28,827 nt of DNA from IMG/VR virus record IMGVR_UViG_3300044993_000120, positions 1 to 28,827 of that record; one strand, 5' to 3'. The position numbers and the translations under genes were made by a program. Origin of the DNA: a virus. Below the pieces are notes generated by a model. The model worked only from the letters and a program-made list of their open reading frames with translations, did not search any database and had not been told where the DNA came from. Positions 12,368-20,496 of this stretch are shown here, in pieces. How positions within the stretch are numbered: the first letter of the stretch is position 1; every line of letters starts with the position of its first letter.

Positions 12368-12897
12368 ATCAAATAATAAAAAATATAAGCCATTTACAAA
12401 ATAAAGAGGCTTTTGATTATTATCAAAAATTAGTTTTTTTGAGACGAAAGCAAGGTGAGGTAGCGTTAGAGATAGGAAGAGTATTAAAGGAAATAAAAGA
12501 AAAGAAACTTTATAGATATTTAGGCGAAGGCGGTTATGATGACTTCTTTCAGTTTTTATCCGACCCTGAAATAAGTATGAATTATAATACCGCAAGCCTT
12601 TATATCCGAGTATATGAGTTTTATGTAGAACAATTAAAATTAAATCCCGATGAATTAGCCTCTATTCCAATTAATAGATTAAATACTTTAAAGTCTAAAT
12701 TAGAAAAAACGGAAAATAAAGAAGAAATTGAAGAATGGCTGGAAAAAGCAAAAACATTAGGAAGGTTAGATTTTGAAAAAGAGACCGAGGAGGCCAAAAT
12801 AACAAAGCCGAGACCTATTGTATTGACAAGATGTAAAAAATGTGGCAAAATTAAAATAGTTATAAATTTACCAGATGAAATATGTCAATGCAGATAA
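12364..12897 (+). CDS. Hypothetical protein with HTH-like region and C-terminal zinc ribbon
   Basis: 177 residues. The N-terminal 100 residues are helical (LRRKQGEVALEIGRVLKEIK, then YLGEGGYDDFFQFLSDPEIS and NTASLYIRVYEFYV), resembling a plasmid/phage type with a helix-turn-helix-like organisation. A charged linker follows, and the last 30 residues hold a zinc ribbon (CKKCGK and CQC). It may be a DNA-binding regulator or a ParB-like accessory protein; this is uncertain. It overlaps both neighbouring genes. Confidence 0.5.
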   Translation: MNQIIKNISHLQNKEAFDYYQKLVFLRRKQGEVALEIGRVLKEIKEKKLYRYLGEGGYDDFFQFLSDPEISMNYNTASLYIRVYEFYVEQLKLNPDELASIPINRLNTLKSKLEKTENKEEIEEWLEKAKTLGRLDFEKETEEAKITKPRPIVLTRCKKCGKIKIVINLPDEICQCR

Positions 12898-13127
12898 GTT
12901 TAAGACAATTACCAAAATTTTTAGAGGAAAATTATGGCATTCTTGTGTCATATTTGACCGTATGGTCTTGGATAAAGAAATTTGATTTTGAGGATTTAAC
13001 GCATAAGATAGAGTTTAACGGAAAAACATATAGATTTTTTGAGCCTAATGATGTGGCAATTTTAGTGGAAAGATTAAAGAGATTATACCGGGAGAAAAAG
13101 ATTAAATTTAGATTAAAGAAAATCTAA
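12882..13127 (+). CDS. MerR/excisionase-like HTH protein, 81 aa
   Basis: The layout SLRQLPKFLEENYGILVSYL, TVWSWIKKFDFE and GKTYRFFEPNDVAILVERLK fits a winged MerR-type DNA-binding domain as in excisionases and small phage regulators. The tail is very basic (LYREKKIKFRLKKI). Start ATG 12882 overlaps the previous gene by 16 bases; ATG 12888 is an equally possible start. With no integrase found, a regulator or replication/packaging accessory role is more likely than excision. Confidence 0.6.
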   Translation: MSMQISLRQLPKFLEENYGILVSYLTVWSWIKKFDFEDLTHKIEFNGKTYRFFEPNDVAILVERLKRLYREKKIKFRLKKI

Positions 13128-13128
13128 T

Positions 13129-13590
13129 ATGCTACCAAGAAATAAAAAACAAAAAGGAAAACATTTGGAAAAGTGGGTGGCCGGGGAATTAAAAAAGATT
13201 TTTGGATTTGTTTATAGCCGAGCCGATAGTGGAAGTGGAAAATTTCATAAAGAAGATATTACTTTACCGAATATTGTCCCTCTTCATATTGAATGTAAAA
13301 ATCAAAAAGATAAGAATTTAAAAGAGTGGTGGAAGCAGACTTATGAGGCTTGCGCTTCAAGTAAAATACCTGTTTTAATCTATAAGTTAAATTATCAAAA
13401 AGTCCCGACAGTGGTAATGAGTGCAGTGGATTTTTTAGACTTTTTAAGTGGAAATTTTAAGACAAGAGATTTTGACTTTATGGATAATTGGAAAAGGTTC
13501 TCCGATATTAGTTTTTTAATTGAATTTAGTTTTAGCGATTTTTTTAATATATTAAAATACCATTACAAAGAAAAATATAAAATTGAATAA
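13129..13590 (+). CDS. Hjc-like Holliday-junction resolvase (PD-(D/E)XK)
   Basis: 153 residues. Core motifs are in the usual Hjc order: KGKHLEKWVAGELKKIFG with Glu14, RADSGSGKFHKEDI with Asp43, HIECKNQ with Glu55, Lys57 and Gln59, then a helix (LKEWWKQTYEAC). The family cuts four-way DNA junctions. Here it would resolve recombination and branched replication intermediates before packaging. The C-terminal extension is rich in aromatics and includes a palindromic element read as FFNILKY (13542-13557). Confidence 0.8.
   Translation: MLPRNKKQKGKHLEKWVAGELKKIFGFVYSRADSGSGKFHKEDITLPNIVPLHIECKNQKDKNLKEWWKQTYEACASSKIPVLIYKLNYQKVPTVVMSAVDFLDFLSGNFKTRDFDFMDNWKRFSDISFLIEFSFSDFFNILKYHYKEKYKIE
13542..13557 (+). 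repeat. Palindromic element inside the resolvase gene
   Basis: Perfect TTTTAATATATTAAAA, in frame near the end of the gene and 40 bases before ATG 13598. Confidence 0.75.
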
Positions 13591-13597
13591 TAAAGAA

Positions 13598-13798
13598 ATG
13601 GAAAAAGTAATTTTAGGTTTAGTTTTAGGGATAACAATAACAACTATTTTATTTTATAATGGATATAATGCTTCTCCTATTTTAAAGTGGGATTGGGATT
13701 TAAAGGAGGTAGATAAAAACTGTCTTTATTTTAAGATTAAAGAAACAAGTAATAGTTTAATTTATAAAAAATTAGTTTGTATTAAAAATGGCTTTTAG
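13598..13798 (+). CDS. Single-helix membrane protein, 66 aa
   Basis: The frame could begin at TTG 13583, but ATG 13598 is preferred because it gives MEKVILGLVLGITITTILFY directly, a membrane helix or signal anchor at about 3-20. The remaining 45 residues contain two Cys (NCLYFK and LVCIKN) and would lie outside. The Cys pair could form a disulfide. It lies between recombination genes and the terminase. No family was recognised. Confidence 0.5.
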   Translation: MEKVILGLVLGITITTILFYNGYNASPILKWDWDLKEVDKNCLYFKIKETSNSLIYKKLVCIKNGF

Positions 13799-13801
13799 AT
13801 T

Positions 13802-13969
13802 ATGCGGGAAATAATTGAGATTTTAATAAATAAGAATTTAAAGATAAAAGATTTTGTTTATTTTAGATTGGATAAAGACCGGGAAGATATAAAGGATTTA
13901 AAAAGGTATTTAAATGTTAAAGAAGGTGATTTTGTTTTAATAGTTGCTTTAAAGAAAAATAAAATATGA
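13802..13969 (+). CDS. Hypothetical mini-protein, 55 aa
   Basis: From ATG 13802 to TGA 13967-13969, which overlaps the next ATG as ATGA. The product begins MREIIEILINKNLKIKDFVY, with FRLDKDREDIKDLKRYLNVK and a short beta C-terminus (EGDFVLIVALKKNKI). The tight overlap supports it. It may be a small DNA- or protein-binding helix bundle; the family is unknown. Confidence 0.5.
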   Translation: MREIIEILINKNLKIKDFVYFRLDKDREDIKDLKRYLNVKEGDFVLIVALKKNKI

Positions 13970-14208
13970 AAATCCAAGAAAAAATAGTTAGAGATTATAT
14001 TTTGGGCGAAAAAGATTGTAAGATAAGAATGACTTTAATTGATAATGATTTTATAGAAATCAAAACCTATAACGAGCGAGATGAATTTGTCTTTAATAAC
14101 GAATATACCGAAAACACGTTAGATAAATGGGATAGGGTTTTATCTTTAATGAAAGAAGCGGTTAAAATAGCAAGGAAAAAACTACAAGATTATGAAAGAA
14201 AAAGTTAA
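13966..14208 (+). CDS. Hypothetical protein, 80 aa
   Basis: A charged alpha/beta protein (CKIRMTLIDNDFIEIKTYNE, then a C-terminal helix LMKEAVKIARKKLQDYERKS). It overlaps the preceding stop by 4 bases and ends 27 bases before the small terminase gene. No recognisable motif. It is the last gene of the early operon. Confidence 0.5.
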   Translation: MKIQEKIVRDYILGEKDCKIRMTLIDNDFIEIKTYNERDEFVFNNEYTENTLDKWDRVLSLMKEAVKIARKKLQDYERKS

Positions 14209-14220
14209 AAATACTTTATT

Positions 14221-14229
14221 TGTTATAAT
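14221..14229 (+). promoter_or_regulatory. Extended -10 promoter of the packaging operon, leaderless type
   Basis: TGT-TATAAT with the hexamer at 14224-14229, 6 bases before ATG 14236. The predicted first base is the A of the start codon. No clear -35 box is visible. Confidence 0.6.
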
Positions 14230-14235
14230 TCAATT

Positions 14236-14634
14236 ATGGAAGAAAAAAATAAAGGCAGACCAAAAATAGATTTACAAGCTGAATTTGAAAAAATTAAACC
14301 TTTTTTAAAGGTTGGTTATAGCCTTCATAAAGCCTGTATTTTAGGAAGAGTAAATTATACGACCTTATATAATTATTACAAGGAAGATGAAGAATTTAGA
14401 AATATGGTTGAAAGAGAAAGGAATTTAGTTAATGTTTTAGCAAGGCAGGTTATTATAGAGAAAATAAGAGATGAAAAAGATTCAAGATTGGCATTAGAGT
14501 GGTTAGACCGAATGGAAAAAGATGATTTTAGCAAAAAATTAGAGTTAGAATTGACTAATGAAAACGATATTGGAGCAAAAGAATTGTTATTTTATCTTTT
14601 CAAAAAACAAAATCAAAATGGAGCAAAAGAATAA
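14236..14634 (+). CDS. terS: Terminase small subunit
   Basis: 132 residues. A helix-turn-helix lies in the first half (GYSLHKACILGRVNYTTLYN, YYKEDEEFRNMVERERN), followed by a helical core (VLARQVIIEKIRDEKDSRLA LEWLDRMEKD) like phage small terminases that recognise the packaging site. It lies directly upstream of the large terminase, with a 38-base gap. It binds phage DNA and regulates the motor. The assignment rests on pattern plus position. No cos-like sequence was found, so headful packaging is possible. Confidence 0.75.
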   Translation: MEEKNKGRPKIDLQAEFEKIKPFLKVGYSLHKACILGRVNYTTLYNYYKEDEEFRNMVERERNLVNVLARQVIIEKIRDEKDSRLALEWLDRMEKDDFSKKLELELTNENDIGAKELLFYLFKKQNQNGAKE

Positions 14635-14672
14635 TTTAAAATTAGAAACTATTTTATTTTTTGTAAAATTCT

Positions 14673-15947
14673 ATGGATTGGAAGAGTTATATCTCCGCAG
14701 TATTTAAAAAGAATGGAAAACCTTTTATCCCTACCGACGGACAGGTGAGAATATTTGAAGCAATACTTAATCCGAATTATCCTTTCGTTTGGATAAACGC
14801 TCCTACACGATACGGTAAATCTGAAATATCCGCTATGGCTTTATTAATTGGTGCGACTGTTTTTAATTTAAAAATACCGATTGTTGGTGGTAGTTTAGAT
14901 AAAGCGAATAAGATTATGGAGTATGTATTGGAGCATATAGGGGATAATAAAGATTTATATGAGGGATTAATTAATACCGATTTAAAAGATATTGAAGCGT
15001 TAAAGGTTCAAAGAAGTAAAAGTATTTTAAGATGGAAAGACGGCGGGTGGATTTATATTACCTCTATCGAGCAAAAGAATTTAAGTAAGGAAGGTGAAAA
15101 GGTAGTTGGTGAAGGTGGCGATATTGTTTTTTTAGAAGAAGCAGGTTTGATTAGGTCAAAAGAACAATTTTCAAAAGTATTAAGAATGCCAGAAGGGAAA
15201 ATTGCTAAATTAGTTATGGCTGGAAATTGTTTTGAGAATAGTATTTTTGAGGAAGCGTATAAAGATAACGATTATTATAAAGTTAAAATTGGATTAGAGG
15301 AAGCCTTTAATGAAGGTAGATTAGATAAAGAAAGAGTTTATAATTTTATCAAGCCAAAAATAACTTATAAAGATTGGCTAAGATTTTATGAAGGTAAGTT
15401 CCCGCAAGCGAATCTATATGGCTATTTTAAACCGCATAAATATGAATTTTTACCACCATTAGATAAATTGAATATATTTGGTGCTATGGATTTAGCATTA
15501 GGGGAAAAAGAAGGTAAATTAACGGGTATTGTTGTTTTAGGAAAGCATAAAGAAACAGGACAAATTTATGAGGTGGAAAGTATAGGGGAAAAAATGCTAC
15601 CAGATGAAGCGATTAGGACGGTATTAAATTTACCGTATAAATTTACGAGATTTGGTATTGAGGAAGTTCAATTTCAGAAATATTTTAAAGATATAATTGA
15701 CAAAAAGTCAAAAGAATTAGGAAAGTATATCCCATTTACGGGAATTAAACAATCAATCAAAAAAGAGGAAAGAATTGAAAGTTTGGAGCCGTATGTGAAT
15801 ACAAGGCAGATTTTATTTAAAGGTGATAATGAATTATGGAATGAGATGATAAATTGGCCAAATGTGGAGTATAATGATGTTATAGACGCATTGGAGATGG
15901 CATTTAGATTAGTAAAGGAAATTAAAATAGGTATTTACAGGTTATAA
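14673..15947 (+). CDS. terL: Terminase large subunit
   Basis: 424 residues. ATPase: Walker A APTRYGKSE (43-51), Walker B DIVFLEEAG (150-158, catalytic Glu pair), motif III-like KLVMAGN. RNase-H-like nuclease: Asp273 in FGAMDLALG, Glu330-Glu331 in FGIEEVQFQ, and Asp402/Asp405 in NDVIDALEM. All catalytic positions of both domains are present, so the motor that cuts and pumps phage DNA should be active. The length is normal for the family. It starts at ATG 14673, preceded by TAAAAT only 3 bases away, which is too close for that hexamer to be its promoter. Confidence 0.95.
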   Translation: MDWKSYISAVFKKNGKPFIPTDGQVRIFEAILNPNYPFVWINAPTRYGKSEISAMALLIGATVFNLKIPIVGGSLDKANKIMEYVLEHIGDNKDLYEGLINTDLKDIEALKVQRSKSILRWKDGGWIYITSIEQKNLSKEGEKVVGEGGDIVFLEEAGLIRSKEQFSKVLRMPEGKIAKLVMAGNCFENSIFEEAYKDNDYYKVKIGLEEAFNEGRLDKERVYNFIKPKITYKDWLRFYEGKFPQANLYGYFKPHKYEFLPPLDKLNIFGAMDLALGEKEGKLTGIVVLGKHKETGQIYEVESIGEKMLPDEAIRTVLNLPYKFTRFGIEEVQFQKYFKDIIDKKSKELGKYIPFTGIKQSIKKEERIESLEPYVNTRQILFKGDNELWNEMINWPNVEYNDVIDALEMAFRLVKEIKIGIYRL

Positions 15948-15951
15948 TTTT

Positions 15952-15960
15952 TGCTACAAT
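15952..15960 (+). promoter_or_regulatory. Extended -10 promoter of the portal gene, leaderless type
   Basis: TGC-TACAAT with the hexamer at 15955-15960, 8 bases before ATG 15969. A TTTACA at 15934-15939, 15 bases upstream of the hexamer, may be the -35 box. Confidence 0.5.
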
Positions 15961-15968
15961 TAAAATAT

Positions 15969-17867
15969 ATGAATATCATCAATAAAATAAAATCGCTTTT
16001 TGGAAACGAAAGAGGCTGGAATTCATTTTTTATGTTTTCTAAATTTGATAGAAAATATGGCGATTATGATATGCTTCGTGGTTTGGTTTTTGCTTGTTTA
16101 AATGCTATTGCGAGTAAAGTAGGGACTATTAATTTGATATTGAGAAAAAGAAAAGATGATAAGATTGTAGATGAACATCCTATTTTGGATATGATAAGAA
16201 ATCCCTATCCTTATATTACTTATTTTCAATTTTTATATTTAACTGCTTTTTATTTAGGATTAAAGGGAAAGGCCTTATGGTGGATTAAAGAAGGAGAAAC
16301 GAAATCAAGGAAATTCTTGGTTCCTATTAGTCATCTTAATCCTGTATTAAAGGTAGAAAATAATAAAATCTTTTATGAATTTATAATGAATAACGAAACT
16401 AAAAAATTACCTGATGAAGAAGTTTTAGATTTTAAAAGACCGCATCCGTTTAATCCTTTTGAGGGTTTAAGTGTATTGGAGCAGGCAAGATTAGAAGTAG
16501 AGGCGGATTTACAAGCGGTTGATATCTTTAAGGGATTTTTGAAAAGAGGAGCGGTTCCGTCAGGGATTTTAAAGACGAAAGGCGAGATGACGGAAGAAAC
16601 TTATCAAAGGATAAAAAGTCAAGTTAATGAAGAATTTACCGGCGATAACAACTTCTTTAAGCCGATGGTTTTAGAAAATCTTGAATGGCAAAATATTACG
16701 ATACCATTTAAAGATTTAGAATTTATAGAGCAAAGGAAATTTACAAGAGACCAGATTTTAGCGATATTTGGTGTCCCTAAGGCTATGTTATTTGCTGATG
16801 ATGTTAATCGTGCTAATAGTGAAGCAGCAAAGTATTGGTTTGCGGAATATACCGTTAAGCCGTATATGGATATTATCATTGACACGCTGGAAAATGATTT
16901 GTTAAAGAAATTAGGTGCTTTTGATGTTTATTTTGATTACGAAAACTTTATTCCCGAAGATAAAGAATATGAATTGAGAAAAATTGAGGTTTTGACGGAT
17001 AGAGTGATGACGAGAAACGAAGTAAGAAATGAAATGGGATTAGATAGAGTAGAAGGTGGTGATACTTTATATTTACCGAATGGATTACCAGTTGGCGAGG
17101 TAATCAATCAAAATAAAGAGGTTAAAGAAAAAAAAGTATTCAAGACCAAAAGGGAATTACTCCATATTGAGGAAAGAGATAAGTATTTGGATAAAAAAGA
17201 AAGATATTATAAAGGGCGATTGAAAATCGTATTTAATTTATTTTTGGATAGGATTAAAAAACATAAAAAGAAATCCGAAAAAGCGTATACGAATGTGAGT
17301 GAGGTTATATTTGAATTTAATCCTTATTTTGAATATTTGGAAGATGATTTAGCGGTAGAGATTGGAAAAGCAAAGGTAACGGTTGCGGAAATGGCGGTTG
17401 AGATGTTTGAGAAAGTTTACGGGATAAGTCTTAATTTTAATTTAGAGGATACGGGAGCGATTAAGTATTTAACAAATAAAGCAATGGAAAGTGCGGATAA
17501 TATAACGAATAACGTCATTAAACGAATAAGAGAAATTTTAGCCGATATGTTAAGTGAAGGAAAATTTAGTTTAGAAAAAGCAAAAAATAGAATTATGGAG
17601 GAATTAACTGATGAAATTGACTGGCGAGTTGAAAGAATCGTTAGGACGGAATTAATTGACGCTTATTCTTATTCGGATAGTCAAATTATCAAAAATAATA
17701 ACTTAATTCAAAAGAAAAAATGGATAACGGCAAAAGATGATAGAGTTTGTCCCGATTGTGCGAGGTTAAATGGTGAGATTGTGGATAAAAATGCTTTATT
17801 TAGTGGCGGAGTTGATAGTGCGCCATTTCATCCGAATTGCAGATGTGCGGTTGTCCCTGTTTTTTAA
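15969..17867 (+). CDS. Portal protein fused to a Mu gpF/SPP1 gp7-like head-morphogenesis domain
   Basis: The start is placed at ATG 15969, behind the promoter; a TTG at 15951 would add six residues. 632 residues. The first 370 or so form an HK97-type portal: LRGLVFACLNAIASKVGTI, HPILDMIRNPYP, LKGKALWWI, RPHPFNPFEGLSVLEQARLE and IFGVPKAMLF. After a charged linker, the last 180 residues are a minor head protein domain of the Mu gpF/SPP1 gp7 type: VRTELIDAYSYSD, W.TAKDDRVCPDCARLNGEI and PFHPNCRCAVVPVF, with its Cys/His set. These are normally two adjacent genes; here one chain carries both, joined in frame with no stop. Confidence 0.9.
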   Translation: MNIINKIKSLFGNERGWNSFFMFSKFDRKYGDYDMLRGLVFACLNAIASKVGTINLILRKRKDDKIVDEHPILDMIRNPYPYITYFQFLYLTAFYLGLKGKALWWIKEGETKSRKFLVPISHLNPVLKVENNKIFYEFIMNNETKKLPDEEVLDFKRPHPFNPFEGLSVLEQARLEVEADLQAVDIFKGFLKRGAVPSGILKTKGEMTEETYQRIKSQVNEEFTGDNNFFKPMVLENLEWQNITIPFKDLEFIEQRKFTRDQILAIFGVPKAMLFADDVNRANSEAAKYWFAEYTVKPYMDIIIDTLENDLLKKLGAFDVYFDYENFIPEDKEYELRKIEVLTDRVMTRNEVRNEMGLDRVEGGDTLYLPNGLPVGEVINQNKEVKEKKVFKTKRELLHIEERDKYLDKKERYYKGRLKIVFNLFLDRIKKHKKKSEKAYTNVSEVIFEFNPYFEYLEDDLAVEIGKAKVTVAEMAVEMFEKVYGISLNFNLEDTGAIKYLTNKAMESADNITNNVIKRIREILADMLSEGKFSLEKAKNRIMEELTDEIDWRVERIVRTELIDAYSYSDSQIIKNNNLIQKKKWITAKDDRVCPDCARLNGEIVDKNALFSGGVDSAPFHPNCRCAVVPVF

Positions 17868-17872
17868 TAGTA

Positions 17873-17903
17873 TTGACAAAATTAAAAGTTATTTTGCTAT
17901 AAT
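17873..17903 (+). promoter_or_regulatory. Promoter of the protease/capsid genes, leaderless type
   Basis: TTGACA at 17873-17878, a 19-base spacer, TGC-TATAAT with the hexamer at 17898-17903. ATG 17912 is 8 bases later, so the leader would be about two bases. Confidence 0.7.
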
Positions 17904-17911
17904 AAAATCAT

Positions 17912-19159
17912 ATGGAAAAAACTTTTGGAAAAATAAAAGGGATTGATGTTGAAAAAAGATTAATTGATGTTGTTGCTTCAACTGAAACTGTGGATAGACA
18001 CGGTGAAAGTATTAATCAATTAGGTTGGGAATTAAATCATTATTTAAAAAATCCTGTTATTTTATGGGCGCATAATTACTCCGAATTACCAATTGGAAAA
18101 GCCGAAAAAGTTTGGGTTGAGGATAATAAATTAATGGCTACTATTAAATTTGCTACTCATAATTTTGCGAATGAAGTTTGGAATTTGGTTAAAGATGGAT
18201 TTATTAAATCTGTTAGTGTTGGATTTAGGGTTTTAAAATTTGGTGAAGAGGATAATAAAATTGATAAAGCCGAATTATATGAAATATCTTTTGTCCCAGT
18301 CCCCGCTAATCCCGAAGCGTTAGTACAATTGGGTTATAAAGAAAATGAAGCAAAAGATTTAGAAGCGAAATTTAAGACTTTATTAGATATTTATAACAAA
18401 GAAATTGCTAAAAAGAATGATAAGGCAGATGAAAAATGGGAAGTTTGCGGTAGTAGAGATTTACCAACTGATGATGAGGATAGTTGGGATGGTGATAAAG
18501 CAAGAGATGAAATGGAAAAATGGGCTAATGGTGATTGGGAAAAGTATAAAAAAGGTTTTGTGGTTAGAGATGCTAATAATAAAGAAACGCTTGGTGCTTA
18601 TAAATTACCATTTGCGAGAGTTAAAGATGGAAAATTAGTTGCGACTTGGGGTGGTGTAAAAGCAGCAATGGGTGCGGTATTAGGAGCAAGAGGTGGTGTT
18701 AAATTACCAGAAGAAGTTAGAAAAGGTGCTTATAACTTTTTAGCAAGTTATTATAAAAAATTTGATAAAGAAGTTCCCGAGTATAAACAATATAGTGAAG
18801 AGGAATTAGGAAAATTATTTGACGAAAAGAAATCAGATGAGAAATTGGTTATTAGTAAAGACGAATTAAAGAAATTGATTAAAGATAGTGTTAAAGAATA
18901 TTTTGAAGCCTATAAAGAATTAAAGGAAAACGAAAAAGAGAAAAAGCAAAAAGAGATTTTAAAGAAAGTATCAAAAGCGGAGTTATTAAAAGAAATGTTA
19001 AATCATTTAAGAGAAGCAGATAAACAAGTTGGTTTAGGATTACAAAAGGCTAACCTTTACCAAAAAAAGATTGAGTTTTTAAATAAGATTAAAAGTTATT
19101 ACCAGTTAAGGAAAGGGGGTGAAAAAAATGGAAGAGAATACAAAGGCAATCATAGATGA
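17912..19159 (+). CDS. HK97-type prohead protease with C-terminal scaffold-like region
   Basis: 415 residues. Residues 1-140 are the U35 prohead protease: ILWAHNYSELPIGKAE with His54, DGFIKSVSVGF with Ser100/Ser102, and ELYEISFVPVPANPEA. Residues 175-295 form a further domain often found on such proteases (CGSRDLPTDDEDSWDGDKAR, then VKLPEEVRKGAYNFLASYY). Residues 305-400 are a K/E-rich coiled coil, probably the scaffold, cleaved during head maturation. It overlaps the capsid gene start by 32 bases. It should process the capsid protein after assembly. Confidence 0.9.
   Translation: MEKTFGKIKGIDVEKRLIDVVASTETVDRHGESINQLGWELNHYLKNPVILWAHNYSELPIGKAEKVWVEDNKLMATIKFATHNFANEVWNLVKDGFIKSVSVGFRVLKFGEEDNKIDKAELYEISFVPVPANPEALVQLGYKENEAKDLEAKFKTLLDIYNKEIAKKNDKADEKWEVCGSRDLPTDDEDSWDGDKARDEMEKWANGDWEKYKKGFVVRDANNKETLGAYKLPFARVKDGKLVATWGGVKAAMGAVLGARGGVKLPEEVRKGAYNFLASYYKKFDKEVPEYKQYSEEELGKLFDEKKSDEKLVISKDELKKLIKDSVKEYFEAYKELKENEKEKKQKEILKKVSKAELLKEMLNHLREADKQVGLGLQKANLYQKKIEFLNKIKSYYQLRKGGEKNGREYKGNHR
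19112..19121 (+). promoter_or_regulatory. Strong ribosome-binding site of the major capsid gene
   Basis: AAAGGGGGTG, one base off the ideal AAAGGAGGTG, ends 6 bases before ATG 19128. It is one of the few convincing Shine-Dalgarno sites here, and argues for ATG 19128 over the GTG at 19119. Confidence 0.75.
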
Positions 19160-20213
19160 AATTAAACAAGACCTCAAAAAGGATTTACTTCCAGAGGTCT
19201 TAAAAAGTCTTGATGAAAAACTTGAAAAAATCGGTTTAGATTTTAAGCCGAAATCTCAAAGCGAATTTGAGGAAAAGAAAAAAGCGGCGGAATATATTGC
19301 TGCTGTTTATAAACGGGATTATGAAAGAATGAAAGTCCTTTCTCCCGCTACCGCAGGGGAGGGTGCTGAATTAGTGCCTACCGTATTGTCAAGTGAAATT
19401 TTAAGAGTAGCAGGACAATATGGTTATGCTGGTAGATTGGGAAGAATTTTCCCCGTTACTAATTTAAAAGAAAATCTACCGACCGCTGATGGTGTTGCTT
19501 TTTATAGAAAAGGACCAAATGGTAGAATTACTGTTTCGTCAGTTTCTACTAATTATGCGGTTCAGGTAGATTTGGAAGAGGTTGTCGCATTGGTTCCTTT
19601 TCCGAATTCTTTCTTAGAAAATCCTACAATAAATGTAGTTGACCTTATTGCTCTTTTGGCTGGTGAAGCCTACGCCAAAGGACGAGACGAGTGGGCAAGA
19701 GACCAAATTTTCTCTAACGCCACTGCTTATGTTTTAGGTAGCGGAAAAACTTTCTATACCGATATTACTGCTGATGATTTAGCAATGGCAGTTGAAAGTA
19801 TAGATGAAAATCTAATTGGCAATTTAACTTGGGTTATGTCGTTCTCAGTCTTTAACAGATTGAGATTGAAAAAAGATAGTCAAAATAGATACATAGTCCA
19901 AGAACCAGGGGCAGGAAGACCAGCTACACTTTGGGATATCCCAGTAGTGTTTAGCAGTGTCTATCCTAAGACTTCGGAAGAAAATCAGGCTGGTAAGCCG
20001 TTTATTGCTCTTGGAGATTTCCGCTATTTGGTAATTGCTACCAAAGGTGGAATGAGAATGGATATCTCGAAAGAGGCTTCCGTTCAAGTAGGTGCTACAA
20101 CCTACAATCTATTCCAAGACAATATGTCCGCAGTTAGATTTGTTGGTTATGAGGATATTAATGTCGCTCTACCAACTAAATCGTTCGTCGCTATTAAGAC
20201 GTCAGCGTCATAA
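19128..20213 (+). CDS. Major capsid protein, HK97 fold
   Basis: 361 residues from ATG 19128, chosen for the Shine-Dalgarno site. A charged helical N-terminal arm of about 65 residues (delta-domain type) precedes the HK97 core: LSPATAGEGAELVPTVLSSE, then LPTADGVAFYRKG, VVALVPFPNSFLENP, DLIALLAGEAYAKGRDEWA and the C-terminal PVVFSSVYP and DNMSAVRFVGY. These are classic features of the phage major capsid family. The arm is probably removed by the protease encoded just upstream. Base composition here is slightly less AT-rich, as expected for a highly expressed gene. A hairpin follows the stop. Confidence 0.95.
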   Translation: MEENTKAIIDEIKQDLKKDLLPEVLKSLDEKLEKIGLDFKPKSQSEFEEKKKAAEYIAAVYKRDYERMKVLSPATAGEGAELVPTVLSSEILRVAGQYGYAGRLGRIFPVTNLKENLPTADGVAFYRKGPNGRITVSSVSTNYAVQVDLEEVVALVPFPNSFLENPTINVVDLIALLAGEAYAKGRDEWARDQIFSNATAYVLGSGKTFYTDITADDLAMAVESIDENLIGNLTWVMSFSVFNRLRLKKDSQNRYIVQEPGAGRPATLWDIPVVFSSVYPKTSEENQAGKPFIALGDFRYLVIATKGGMRMDISKEASVQVGATTYNLFQDNMSAVRFVGYEDINVALPTKSFVAIKTSAS

Positions 20214-20219
20214 GTCTTT

Positions 20220-20252
20220 GATGAGGTCGTCCTATATGGCTCCGACCTCATC
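20220..20252 (+). terminator. Hairpin after the capsid gene
   Basis: GATGAGGTCG (20220-20229), a 13-base loop, CGACCTCATC (20243-20252). The stem is perfect but has no T tract, so it may be a processing or stabilising structure rather than a full terminator. The palindromic element follows at 20271. Confidence 0.55.
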
Positions 20253-20263
20253 GCAAGGTTAAG

Positions 20264-20286
20264 TTAAAAGTTTTAATATATTAAAA
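20264..20286 (+). repeat. Intercistronic palindromic element, copy F
   Basis: TTAAAAG plus the perfect palindrome at 20271-20286, two bases before ATG 20289. It shares 23 bases exactly with copies at 1826 and 11822. Confidence 0.8.
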
Positions 20287-20288
20287 AT

Positions 20289-20495
20289 ATGAAAGTTAAA
20301 ATGCTCCGCCGAGTGCTTTATAACGGAAAGTTTTATGAAGCGGGTATGGAATATGATATGGAAAAAGAAGATGTGAGGGCTTTGGGTAATTTAGTAGAGG
20401 TAACGGAAAAAGAAAAGAAAGAAAATAAGAAGGAAAAAGAAGCAAAAGCGGAAAAAAATAAAATGATTGAAAAAGAAGATGTAAAAACAAAATAA
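20289..20495 (+). CDS. Small charged head-region protein, 68 aa
   Basis: The first 35 residues (KVKMLRRVLYNGKFYEAGME, then YDMEKEDVRALGNLVEV) resemble short head proteins found after the capsid gene in many phages. The last 30 are almost only K, E and N. The related-looking small gene at 22345 also follows a promoter. It may decorate the head or act in head completion; the role is unknown. Confidence 0.55.
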   Translation: MKVKMLRRVLYNGKFYEAGMEYDMEKEDVRALGNLVEVTEKEKKENKKEKEAKAEKNKMIEKEDVKTK

Positions 20496-20496
20496 G

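Noticed and set aside
14664-14672. TAAAAT before the large terminase gene as a leaderless promoter
   Set aside because: It ends 3 bases before the ATG, so transcription would start inside the gene. There is no TGn in register and no -35 box.
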